Of a DNA stretch of 64,000 nt, positions 22,872 to 32,445 are shown one piece after another. The notes beneath the pieces were generated by a model that was given only the letters and a program-made list of their open reading frames with translations, had not been told where the DNA came from and did no database searches. The DNA lies in contig JAAVTG010000538.1 of the NCBI GenBank assembly GCA_011947345.1, positions 806,001 to 870,000 of the forward strand, read 5' to 3'. The position numbers were made by a program, and so were the translations under genes. How positions within the stretch are numbered: the stretch's first letter is position 1; every line of letters starts with the position of its first letter. Source of the DNA: Phytophthora quininea. Lineage: Eukaryota; Oomycota; Peronosporomycetes; Peronosporales; Peronosporaceae.

Positions 22872-24076
22872 ATGGCGCTGCATCTCGATGACGACGACCA
22901 AGTGTTGGCTGCGGCGCTGTCGCTGCTGGACGACGTTGAGACGGAGACCTACAACCAACCGAGTCGGAAGAAGAGAAGACGCGGAACTACAATCCGAACC
23001 GAGCTCGAGAAGCTCATCACAAGGAGCTCCTGGCGCTGAGAGAGCTGGTTCCGAGACTACAACGACGTCTTGAGATTCTGGAGGAAGAGAATCAACGTAG
23101 AAATGTCGAGGTGGCAGTGGAGACAAACGACTCGCTCGATGTGTGGAAGAAGGCGGCGATTCGACAGCGCATCTCTCATGCTGATGCTGAAGAAGAGAAC
23201 CGACGACTACGAGCAGCCGTGCACGAACAAACCGACATATTGACACGAAATCTGCAGCAGTTGCTACGTACGGGGCAAAGGCAAACACAGGTAAGGACAG
23301 GTAGCATTATCAATGTTGTGGCTGTATCTCACATGTTTGTGGTGCTGTAGATGTATCAACGGTGGTCTCAGCCGTGGCGGACCTACGCAGTGCCGATCGA
23401 CCGCTGCGATGGAGCGATGTTCCGTGAACTGGCCGACAGCATCGACACTGTCTATCATCAAGTGCTGCAGATATTCTGTCCCCATGCAAGTTCGGAAAAG
23501 GAAATCGCCTCTCCAGACGCGCAGAAAGCTCATCGACGCATGTTTGCCGACAAAATCCTGCCGTTCGATCTGGACGCGACGGGCGCTGCAGCGTGGCATT
23601 TCTTCGGCCATTCCTTTCGCCGGCCAACAACGCGGTTCTACTATCACACGGACGCACCTCCGTCCCAGGGTTCGTAAGTGACGATACCGTCGTCGAGAGC
23701 TTTGGAGAGGAACATCACATCGGCCAGGTCAGACTCGACCTCAAGGTGAAGCAAATCATTCGACTGTACAGATCTAAAGACCGCATTGTGGTTGCCTGGC
23801 GAGCGCTGCTAAGTCCCGACGAGCACAAAGTGGACAACTTAAATGGCATCATGTTTGAAGAGAAAGGTGCGCTCGTGATCAAGCCGTATGCGTCGAAAAA
23901 CTCGACCAATCCTGCATCCATCATTCACACGTGGCAGGTAATCTCCCCGGACCTATGGTAGAGTGCAAGAGGCGCAAAGTAAGTCGATTCAGGAGCTGGC
24001 AGAGTTTGTCATCACCGACTGGAGACCTGGCCAAGCAGTGGAGACGATGGAACGGACATTGCATTTCAATCACTAG
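22872..24076 (+). CDS. bZIP-like/START-like protein, subfamily A (frame broken, one intron lost)
   Basis: The leader MALHLDDDDQVLAAALSLLD is nearly that of the gene at 17241. A frame change near 22985 leads into the basic coiled coil (NYNPNRAREAHHKELLALRE). The first intron is present at about 23290-23350. The second, found in its relatives just before VSDDTVVE, is absent here: the exons are fused near 23664-23670, with one base missing at CCC (23664-23666). LVSDD-like FVSDDTVVESFGEEH and GIMFEEKGALVIKPY mark the C-terminal domain. Another break near 23955 precedes an ending at TAG 24074-24076. With three breaks, only one of them at a homopolymer, this copy may be a pseudogene. Confidence 0.6.
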
Positions 24077-24118
24077 CTGTAAAGTGAAACATTAAGTGAG
24101 CTACGATCGACTTGGAGC

Positions 24119-25291
24119 TTAGAAACTGGGGCGTTGGGCATTCTTGAAGCGGTTGCGATCATGCGGAAGCGTAAAGTTGACTCCTGGTCCAGCCGGAACA
24201 ATCCCAAACGGATTCAAGTGCGTGTGAGACGCGTAGTAGTGCAGCTTGATGTGCTGCATGTTGACGCTCTTGATAATCAGTGGCATTTGGTAGATATCGC
24301 GGACGTACTGCTCGAATAAATCAGCAACACAATAAGTTTGCAAAAGAAAGCTATACCAGTAGCATAGGAAGCTACGTACGTTGATCAGGTTCGGGTACTG
24401 TTGGATGAGCTTCTTGTTGGCCTTGAAATGCACCGCGTAGACTTCGTCGAACCTGATGAGCGTTGTAAAGAGGCGAAGATCGGCCTCAGTGAAGCGTTCG
24501 CCCACCAAATAGTGATGGTCTTTCAGAATCGCCTCACAACGATTCAATCCAGCAAATACTTTGCCCACTGCTTCATCGTATGCCTCCTGGGACGCAGCAA
24601 AGCCGCACTTGTAGACCCCGTTGCTGATGTCGTTGTAGACCCAGTCGTTCAACTCATCGATTTCTGGACGTAGGTTTTCAGGGTAGAGATCCACTTTGGA
24701 CGGCACCAAGTCTTCGAACTCGCTGTTGAACATGCGGACAATGTCCGCAGACTCGTTCGAGACGATTGTTTGCTGCTTCTTGTCCCACAGCAACGGAACC
24801 GTGTAGCGGGTCTTCTCGGACGTGCACTTGTCGTACAAGTCTCGAATGAAGCGAGCATTGTTGACGCTGTCGGGGATGCAGTCTTTCGACGAGTACGACC
24901 CGATCCCTGAGGGTCCCGACAGTGTTGGAGTCGTCTTGGGATTCGCGAAAGCCCAGCCACAATGAGTGTCATTGTCGTCACCCGGTCGAGTCCGTTGGAA
25001 GACCGGGTGCACCACCGACAGCCCGATGATGTCTTGCAATCCCTTCAGGTACATGGCACCGAGACAACGCGACGCCCATGGACACGCCAACGACACGTAC
25101 AGGTGGTAGCGGTGTTTCTCTGAGGGTAGAATTACGGTTGAGTCAGTGACGGCGAAAGTCTCACACAATGTATTGATGATACCTGCAGGGAATGCGGCGT
25201 TGCTGTTGCGTTCAATCCAATTGCGGAAGCGCGAGGCTTCGCGCTGGAAAGCGCCCTTGCTGGAGGTCGCGACGAACGCCTTGCTAGTCAT
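24119..25291 (-). CDS. Glutathionyl-hydroquinone reductase, second copy
   Basis: Paralog of the gene at 21339 with the same three-exon structure: 25291-25183, 25119-24380 and 24307-24119, introns 63 and 72 bp at homologous positions. It keeps the catalytic motif LACPWASRCLGAMYL, VHPVFQRTRPGDDND, FTEADLRLFTTLIRFDEVY and the ending LNPFGIVPAGPGVNF. No frame break is seen, so it is the best intact copy. It converges on the bZIP-like/START-like gene at 22872-24076, whose stop is 42 bases away. The two reductases flank that gene in the same orientation, pointing to a segmental duplication. Confidence 0.92.
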   Translation of the reverse strand: MTSKAFVATSSKGAFQREASRFRNWIERNSNAAFPAGIINTLCETFAVTDSTVILPSEKHRYHLYVSLACPWASRCLGAMYLKGLQDIIGLSVVHPVFQRTRPGDDNDTHCGWAFANPKTTPTLSGPSGIGSYSSKDCIPDSVNNARFIRDLYDKCTSEKTRYTVPLLWDKKQQTIVSNESADIVRMFNSEFEDLVPSKVDLYPENLRPEIDELNDWVYNDISNGVYKCGFAASQEAYDEAVGKVFAGLNRCEAILKDHHYLVGERFTEADLRLFTTLIRFDEVYAVHFKANKKLIQQYPNLINVRSFLCYWYSFLLQTYCVADLFEQYVRDIYQMPLIIKSVNMQHIKLHYYASHTHLNPFGIVPAGPGVNFTLPHDRNRFKNAQRPSF

Positions 25292-26454
25292 CGGAGACCG
25301 TGGGGGCGCCGCTTCGAAGTCAAATCTTGTGTGAAGGCCGAACCTCTCCCCTCTTGGGAGGATGATGTGATCTCAAGTTGGTTTGGAGCTGGATCAAAGC
25401 TGTTCTACACCGACGTTTGCATTGCTGGTGAACGGGTTAACGACTAGCGAAGGTGCTGAATTTGCCATTTGCCGGTGCGTTGGTACAACTCGTGTCACAC
25501 GGACTAAGATCGTTGCTGGGATCGTGGAGCTGCATCCGTTGCAACGATAGCGAAACTACACAATAGCTTTCGCGTCGTCATTGACGCACCGTCGTAGCTC
25601 AGATAGCATCACTAGCACGTTGAATCGCATTCTGCGCTCGTACCGATACTTTCAAGAGTTGAAGTTGTTTGGCGAGCAAGCTGTACTGGGAGTTGGCGTG
25701 CAGCGCTGGACGTCTGCGGACGTTGAGCAGACAGACCATCGACGTTGCAGAGACCGCCGCTTGAAACCACGTGACGTTGGAATAAGCGCGGTGGAAATGT
25801 ACATAGCGGATGGCTCTCACGAAGCAGCGAGATTTTTGGCGGCGGTTGCGAACTAATGGCATGCGATGTTCGCAAATATCATCGAGAGTATCTGCGGGCG
25901 CTACCCGTTTCGGAACCGCTTGTCATGTGCTCGCATCAACGTCGAGTGCTGGACGCAGAAGCACCGAGCACTCTGCTTCCTTCTACGCTTTTTCTCGCGA
26001 TTGGCATGCGATGCATCATGCCCGACTGCACTGGACCAATGTCAACGTAGCGTACGGCCCCCTTCAGGTGTCAAGCTGGATTCGTATCAACGAACAACGT
26101 CGCCGTGGCCTTTCACAGATCACCTGATCAAAAGCGGTTGCAAAATGCTATGCACGTACTCCTTGTAGACATTGGCGTCTTTCCTGCTCTGACCACCAAG
26201 AGCCAAGCAGTGAACTTGCCTGATCTACCATGCGACAACTAAGCTGGAGTAGTGCTTTGGCCGTTGCACGACGACGGCTATAAGCAAGTTCCTGCGTGGG
26301 CACGCACTCGTACCAGCGTTTCAGCTTCAAAGGACACGACTTTGATTCAACAGTGTTGGGGCCACATCTCATTCGAGAATTGTCTTTGAACGACGCAGGC
26401 GTCTGAGCTTTAGCTCGCTCGCAGCAAACCGACCCAACAGGAAGGTCCTTTGCC
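25292..26454. other. Unassigned 1.16-kb region
   Basis: Several overlapping short frames on both strands (25581-25856 plus, 25599-25875 minus, 25810-26168 plus) are rich in Arg, Ala, Ser and Cys, and none resembles a family I know. It includes promoters for the reductase and the FYVE gene. A decayed gene cannot be excluded. Confidence 0.3.
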
Positions 26455-28203
26455 ATGCGTATCCACCGCTCCAAGTCGTCAAAGACTCCTGACTTCAAGA
26501 GCCCGTTTGCTCCACTCCAACTAGCAGCCGAGGACGAAGCACAACTCGAAGCAGTAGCTCGATTATTTGTGCAGAACACCGTCGTGCAGTTCGAAAAGTT
26601 CATCCAAGCAGACTGTCGAAAGGTAGACAGCAACTCATGGAAGTGCATCAAGCACGAGCGCGGCCTTCGAGTGTTTCTCCAGCGACGAAGGAAAGATGTC
26701 GAGCGTCGGATGCGTCGTCGCCAGCGGCTACGCAGCTTTCGACACCGCGGGTCGGAAGCCACCGAGATTTCCGACGCAGAGACTTTCAGTCCCAGCATGG
26801 GGAGTCGAGACAGCAGTTGCAGCAGCGTGTCCAGCTTCTTCAGTCGCCGGACAGGAAGCTTCACCAGCAACTACAGCAGCAGCACCAACAGCTCCGATAG
26901 CAGGGCCACGACAATCAACGGCACCGACGTTAGTAGTCCGTCGTCTCTTGGGTTGGAGCTGCCGATCTTGCAACTTGTCGGGTCAATTCCTGGGTGTCTC
27001 GAAGACGCCATGTTCGGGTCCCTCGGTGCAACGTCGGACGCCATGCGCGTGAAGAACGCCTACGACGACGACAACACTACCGACGGCGCCGTTCTTGCTA
27101 CGATCGTGAGCCCCACGACAACTGATCCGTTCCGGTCGTTGACGATCAAGTGGGTCGAGCAGGAAGGACCGACTTTAGACCACCACCGATATCACCCGCT
27201 GCACTACCCCGTCACGCTGCCTGGTGCCAGCACCCGCGAGGACCTGATCTTCCTCGAGGCCACAGGAATGATGACTTTGGCGTCGGGTGAACGAGTCGGC
27301 TACCAACTTCGCCACTCAGTTCACTTCCCGCAGACCCACGCTCGACCGAATGTCCGTCGTGGGAATATGTCCATGTGCACGCTCTTTCGTGAAGTCACCA
27401 CCACCACCAACGACGGCTTTGACGGCCCTGTAGGTGGGTTCCTCGAAGTCTTTGCGCGTTCTTGTCTGAGCGGAGGAAACGCTGCCGTTCGGTCCACTAC
27501 GAACGCAATGGCGGCCACAGGCAGCGTTGTGCTTTGCGGCCGCATGAAGAAACTCGCGTGGATGCTGGCGCAGCGCCAACCTCCGCGCACGCAGCAGCCA
27601 CTTTTCGGGTTGCCTCAGCAGACTACACTGGCAGCGATGACTCGGTCTCTCCCGGAACGGAAGGCTCGCAACGCATCGCTGACAGTCACGGTCTCCGCTG
27701 CCGCTGCCGCCGTCAATGCCACCATCGATAGCAAGTTGTGCGTGACTTGCAAGAAGAAAGGCCCGTGGTTCAGCAGCAGCAAGAAGAAGAAACCCGCGAC
27801 GACCTGCCAATTGTGCTGGCGCTACGTCTGCTCTTCATGTCGTCTCAAGAAGACCGTCATGAGCTGCATGACAGCTCCGCGTCGTGTTGACAATGACGAC
27901 CGAATGAGAACCCACGTGTTGCAGCGGGAGGTGACGCTCTGCAACATTTGCGTGCACCAAGCAATGGTCGCAACCAGCGCCCGCGATGTGGCAAGGGAAG
28001 AGATTGAAGCGGACCCGAAGCGTTGGCGGTTCCCATCTCCGATCCACCGCGAACGAGTCTCCGACAGCTGCCTCCACAGCAGCTTCATGGGTCAGATGCC
28101 TTCGTCCTTGCGAAGTGCAGGCACTATACGACCCATTACGGGGCCGTCGATGGCGATACGAGCAGAACTCGCCGTGAACGACGTCTTCCAACGCTGCGCA
28201 TGA
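26455..28203 (+). CDS. FYVE-type zinc-finger protein with START-like N-terminal region
   Basis: A single uninterrupted frame of 582 residues. The N-terminus (VQNTVVQFEKFIQADCRKVD, then a basic Arg-rich stretch) and middle (LTIKWVEQEGP, DLIFLEATGMMTLASGERVG) resemble the START-like portion of the large oomycete START-FYVE group. A Cys-rich finger follows near residues 425-500: LCVTCKKKG, TCQLCWRYVCSSC and TLCNICVHQA provide paired Cys ligands as in FYVE-related fingers, although the RRHHCR core is not present. FYVE domains bind phosphatidylinositol 3-phosphate on endosomes. Function is inferred. Its position beside START-like paralogs is suggestive but may be chance. Confidence 0.7.
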   Translation: MRIHRSKSSKTPDFKSPFAPLQLAAEDEAQLEAVARLFVQNTVVQFEKFIQADCRKVDSNSWKCIKHERGLRVFLQRRRKDVERRMRRRQRLRSFRHRGSEATEISDAETFSPSMGSRDSSCSSVSSFFSRRTGSFTSNYSSSTNSSDSRATTINGTDVSSPSSLGLELPILQLVGSIPGCLEDAMFGSLGATSDAMRVKNAYDDDNTTDGAVLATIVSPTTTDPFRSLTIKWVEQEGPTLDHHRYHPLHYPVTLPGASTREDLIFLEATGMMTLASGERVGYQLRHSVHFPQTHARPNVRRGNMSMCTLFREVTTTTNDGFDGPVGGFLEVFARSCLSGGNAAVRSTTNAMAATGSVVLCGRMKKLAWMLAQRQPPRTQQPLFGLPQQTTLAAMTRSLPERKARNASLTVTVSAAAAAVNATIDSKLCVTCKKKGPWFSSSKKKKPATTCQLCWRYVCSSCRLKKTVMSCMTAPRRVDNDDRMRTHVLQREVTLCNICVHQAMVATSARDVAREEIEADPKRWRFPSPIHRERVSDSCLHSSFMGQMPSSLRSAGTIRPITGPSMAIRAELAVNDVFQRCA

Positions 28204-28483
28204 GTAAAAAGCCATTTTGAAAGTGGACTGGCGGCTTAAGCGCTGACTTGAAGGCGAACTGCAGACCTCAGACACCACTAGAACCACCTTGTCGTTACGG
28301 AGATGAAGTAACAACACCATTAAATGACGAATTCGAATGAAGTCAACTTCAAGCAGCACATTGCACGCTTCCATCAACTTTGGGGCAGTTTAACTCGTGC
28401 AATGACATTTAACGGTTATAATCATACTGAATTCAAGTGTATTTCCTAGTAGGACACTTTCAAATAGGACAAATCCCTCAGAC

Positions 28484-29736
28484 ATGGCGTTCCCGCTGCT
28501 GGAAGACGACGAGGCCTTTTCGGCGGCATTGGCGCTGCTGGACGACTGCGATGCCTTTGCAAATGACGCCTCATCCTTCCACACGCAGTTGCAGTCCACT
28601 CAGACCGCCCGAAGCAGCTCGGAAGCCTCCGCATGGGCCGCTTTCAACGCTGCCCATCCGCCACCAAAAACACGTCCAAACATCGCAACGGAGCGCGTGA
28701 AATGCGTCGTCGGGAGCTGCAATTCTTACGCAGCTGCGTCAAGGGGCTGCAGACCCAATTGAATGCACTACAACAGGCAGCCGAGCAACGTGATCAGCTT
28801 CAACAACTCGCAACAGGTCAAACACAAGAGTCGTCGGCTCTTACGAGCGTCTGGAAGGACCTCGCGGCCAGACAATTGGACCAGCGACTGGTCTCGGAGA
28901 GAGAGAACAGTCGACTCAAAAGCACCATGGAAGACCACAAGAAACTGCGGGAAATGCTGCAACGCGCGCTCCATACCAGAGTCGCCAAGCGAGTTTTAGA
29001 GACGACCACCAGTCAGGACAAACGCACCAGAAGAGTGCATGCTGTACCGTTGGAGGCCTCAGATCAAGTAGTTTTTGAAGATTTAGAGGCTGGAGTGGAC
29101 GACATTTACCACGAAGCAGCCTTGGTGTTTTTCCAAGCAGACACAGGAGACGGCACGTACTTGGGGGTGTTTGGAGACAAGACGCTGCCGTTCAGGTTGG
29201 AAGCGACGGCAGAAGCAGCCTGGAGGTGTCTCGCGCACTCGTTGCAGCACGATAAGTACCAGTTCTCGTACCAACGAGAGAGGAAGAAAGACGACTCGGA
29301 TGAGGTAGTGCGTGACGACACAGTAGTAGAGAGCTTTGGGGTCGAGATCAAAGCGCCCGAGACGATCGCGGACTTCCGTATCAAGCAGGTTTTCCGTCGG
29401 TACGTGGAGTCCGACCGGATCGTCATCTCATGGCGGTCGTACATCGATCCGGCAGAGTTTAAAGGCCAGGAGCTGCAGGGCATTCGCTTCCAGGAGAAAG
29501 GCTCGATGGTGATCCGGCAGCCTGCGAGGCTTCAGGGCCAGAGTGAAGACTTCACACTGCTGCGAATTTGGCACGTCATTGTGCCGGAAACACTGGGCAA
29601 TGGCACGAGAGAGAACGGCTCACAGTTTATACAGGACCTCACTGACTTTGTCTTGAGCGGATCGTCGTCAGCCAGCACCGTGCAGATGATCGAAAACATG
29701 TTGCTGGAGCAGTCCAGGAAGAACGCACAAGTGTAA
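28484..29736 (+). CDS. bZIP-like/START-like protein, subfamily A
   Basis: Begins MAFPLLEDDEAFSAALALLD, the family leader. The frame changes at the A5 run 28666-28670 (one missing base) and then runs unbroken to TAA 29734-29736. It has a basic region (MRRRELQFLRSCVKGLQTQL), a coiled coil, LPFRLEATAEAAWRCLAHSL, VRDDTVVESFGVEIKAPET and GIRFQEKGSMVIRQP. Unlike the 17241 and 29751 genes it has no introns in the C-terminal half. It converges tail-to-tail with the next gene, stops 14 bases apart. Confidence 0.75.
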
Positions 29737-29750
29737 AAGGCAGTCGACCG

Positions 29751-31029
29751 TTAGACTGTGGTGATTAACGTGAGAGTCCTCTCGATGCTCTCAACCGCTC
29801 GGCCTGGTCTGCAGCCGGCGACGACAAAGTCCGTTAGCTCTTCAACTAACGGACGTTGAGCCTCATTTGCACTGCCGAACAGGTCTGGAGTGATCATCTG
29901 CCAAGTCTGCACGATCGAGGCACGATCGCGTGAGCTGTGCGGCTCGATCACGAGCGCGCCCTTCTCTTCGAACACAATGCCAGCCAAACTCTCGCCCTTG
30001 AAGGTGTCTGGGCTCAGTAGCGATCGCCAGACGACGACGACGTCGTTTGCAGCCGTGTACAGACGGACGATCTGTTTGATCTTCAAATTGATCGTGAGCT
30101 GGCCGAATTGGTGCTCTTCGCCGTAGCTTTCGACCACCGTGTCGTCACTTACGAGGCCTGAAGACTGAGGAACAAGGGAAAGGGTCAGAGCTTTGGACAC
30201 AAGCAGCAAAGGTTGGAACGTACGTGTGGCGAGTCTGCGTGGTAGTAGAATCGCGCGGTTGGACGTCGAAAGGAATGCGCAAAGTACTGCCAAGCAGCAG
30301 CACCCGTGGCGTCGTATTCGAACGGCAGGATTTTGTCAGCAAATACCGGGCGATGGGCGTGCTCCGATCCGAACGTAGCGTCATCGACACGAGTCTTTCG
30401 ACAATACACTTGAAGCACTTGGCGATACACTTGATCGATGCTGCCCGCCATCTCTCGAAACACGGCGCCGTCGCCTCGATCCACAGGCACTGCGTACGTC
30501 CTCCTCGAGGACCGCCGCGGATGCGTCTACAAAACCATCAAGTACAGCAGTGAGTACAATTACCCTCTCACCAATGAAGATAAATATCTTCCATCGCCAC
30601 CTGCAATTTGCCGTGGCTAGTCTGCAAGAGCTTCTGCACAGTCTTTGACGACAACTCCTGCTGCTCTAGCAGCATCGAGCGAAGTCGTTGGTTCTCTTCT
30701 TCAGCGTTTGCTCTTGTCTGTCGTTGCAGTGTAGCCATCTGCCTCCAGAACTGGAAGGACGAATTCCTCTCCAGCACTGCCACTTGCTCTTGTCGTCGTC
30801 GATTCTGTTCTTCCAGCGTTTGAAGCCGCTTCTGTAGCTTTGGAACCAGCTGCCGTAGGGCCAGCAGCTCCTGGTACTGCGCCGCCCGCGCTCGGTTCGG
30901 ATCGCACTTCCGCTTCTTCCTCTTCTTGTTATTTGGTGAAGCTCCGACAGCGGCGGAGGCCTCGAACTCGTCCACTAGAGACAACGCTGCTGCCAGAACT
31001 TGGTCATCTTCGTCCAACTGGAAGGCCAT
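29751..31029 (-). CDS. bZIP-like/START-like protein, subfamily A, inverted duplicate of 17241-18548
   Basis: Exons 31029-30601, 30526-30224 and 30164-29751 remain in frame, with introns of 74 and 59 bp at the same sites as in the 17241 gene. Exon 1 differs from that gene at only a few residues (MAFQLDEDDQVLAAALSLVD through the coiled coil), and intron 1 is nearly identical as DNA. Exon 3 is clearly more divergent (LVSDDTVVESYGEEHQFGQL, GIVFEEKGALVIEPH). No frame break. Its ATG lies only 96 bases from the divergent start of the surface protein at 31126, so they may share a promoter. Function inferred as for the family. Confidence 0.78.
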
Positions 31030-31125
31030 ATTGCCTGTCCAAAGGAATGTCAAATCTCTGTTACTCATCTGTCAGTGGAGACCTCGCCATTCCTCAAGTC
31101 TCCGAGTTTCGTCTACAGCTCTGTC

Positions 31126-32250
31126 ATGCCAACTTTGTTCCTGACAATCCACTGCCGAGACGTCCACAAGCTCTGCGATCCGAGTCAAAACTTCGGGGTG
31201 TCCGTCACTGGAAGCCACGACGTATCTCTTCGGTTCGACGCATCCACAGACGACGACAGCGACGTCGTTGCCCAAGTGAGCGGAACCTCACAGCACGCGG
31301 TAGCTGAATTGGTGGCGGTTGATGGTCTGCCGGTGCTGCAGCTGTCAGCTACCACCGGACACTTGGACGTGGTGATACTCCGCAGACAGCGATTGGAACG
31401 AATCGTCAACCACGGCTCAGGGAAGTTAACAGTGTCGGAAGATGTACTGGTGACGACCGGTCCAACGTTAACGGTGGCGAGCGATGGAGACGTGTCGGTG
31501 GTGTCGACAGCTCCAGTTTCAGTTGGCAAACTCTCGTTGGCATCTCAAGGCAGCGGGAGACTCGAGGCTTCGTTTTCCCAGCTCCGAGTCACGTCCATGG
31601 TATTGGAAATCATGTCCTCAGGCAGCGCTACACTGTCGTCGGACTCGAAGGTTGCTGTGGATGATCTTGCATTGACAGTCGAAGGGTCTGGAACGCTCTG
31701 TGTGTCAGGAACATCGATAGATGCGACCAAGCTAACAGTTGACAAGATGGGCAGTGGCGATGTCTCGTTGGGGCCGAGAGGAACTTGTGGGACGGCGAAG
31801 ATGTCGACGAGCGGCGCTGGAGTGCTTGACGCAGGCGGAATTCGATGCAGCAATATCAATGTGGACTTGGTGGGCAGCGGGACGGTGATTATCCAGGCGA
31901 CGGAGAAGCTCTCGGGTGATGTGTATGGAAGTGGCCGCTTGGAATACAATGGCGAGGCTCCGCGCTCCATCGACAGCGTCAACTACTTGGGCGTCGTGTC
32001 CGTAACGCCAGTATCGGGTTCGTACCATCCGTCAGGGTGCAAGATGCACACGAAATCGGTGGGAAGCGATGGCTCCGAGAGTTCATCTTTGGATGGAAGC
32101 AACTCCACTGCAGTGGAGCCGCCCGACTTCTTTACTCTAGCAATTCTGGTGTTCCTCGTGGCATCATTGTTGCGCTGGTGGAACGAGTCTCGTCGTCGAG
32201 CGCGAGAGGAACAACGGCAACCGCTGCTAGCGCGAAGAGTGCGTGTCTGA
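31126..32250 (+). CDS. GIN/DUF2807-like beta-helix protein with C-terminal membrane anchor
   Basis: From ATG 31126 (MPTLFLTIHCRDVHKLCDPS) the frame is open to TGA at 32250; the frame extends upstream, so the start is uncertain, and no signal peptide is visible. The centre has about ten short repeats with SGSG or SGDV turns (NHGSGKLTVSEDVLV, SQGSGRLEASFSQL, VEGSGTLCVSGTSI, DKMGSGDVSLGP, SGAGVLDAGGIRC, DLVGSGTVIIQATEK), as in right-handed beta-helix GIN/adhesin-head domains. Near the C-terminus FFTLAILVFLVASLLRW is a membrane segment followed by an Arg-rich cytoplasmic tail. Probably displayed at the cell surface, by inference. The neighbour at 32446 is a paralog. Confidence 0.65.
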   Translation: MPTLFLTIHCRDVHKLCDPSQNFGVSVTGSHDVSLRFDASTDDDSDVVAQVSGTSQHAVAELVAVDGLPVLQLSATTGHLDVVILRRQRLERIVNHGSGKLTVSEDVLVTTGPTLTVASDGDVSVVSTAPVSVGKLSLASQGSGRLEASFSQLRVTSMVLEIMSSGSATLSSDSKVAVDDLALTVEGSGTLCVSGTSIDATKLTVDKMGSGDVSLGPRGTCGTAKMSTSGAGVLDAGGIRCSNINVDLVGSGTVIIQATEKLSGDVYGSGRLEYNGEAPRSIDSVNYLGVVSVTPVSGSYHPSGCKMHTKSVGSDGSESSSLDGSNSTAVEPPDFFTLAILVFLVASLLRWWNESRRRAREEQRQPLLARRVRV

Positions 32251-32445
32251 AGCCCGCAATGATTGTTTGCTGGAAACTTGCTCGACGGCACGTGCCATCG
32301 TTCCGGTGCAAAGACACCTGCGAGCTCCATGGACACGATTTGCACATGGGAATGTTGGTTCGGAGATCTCGCTAGCTCTGGAAGACCACAACGCATTTTG
32401 CCGTGTGCCGATCAACTACTTGCAGGCGTCTAAGTGTCTCTCACG

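Noticed and set aside
26148..26870. 240-codon minus-strand frame upstream of and across the FYVE gene
   Set aside because: It is antisense to the FYVE gene over most of its length and has no recognisable domain.
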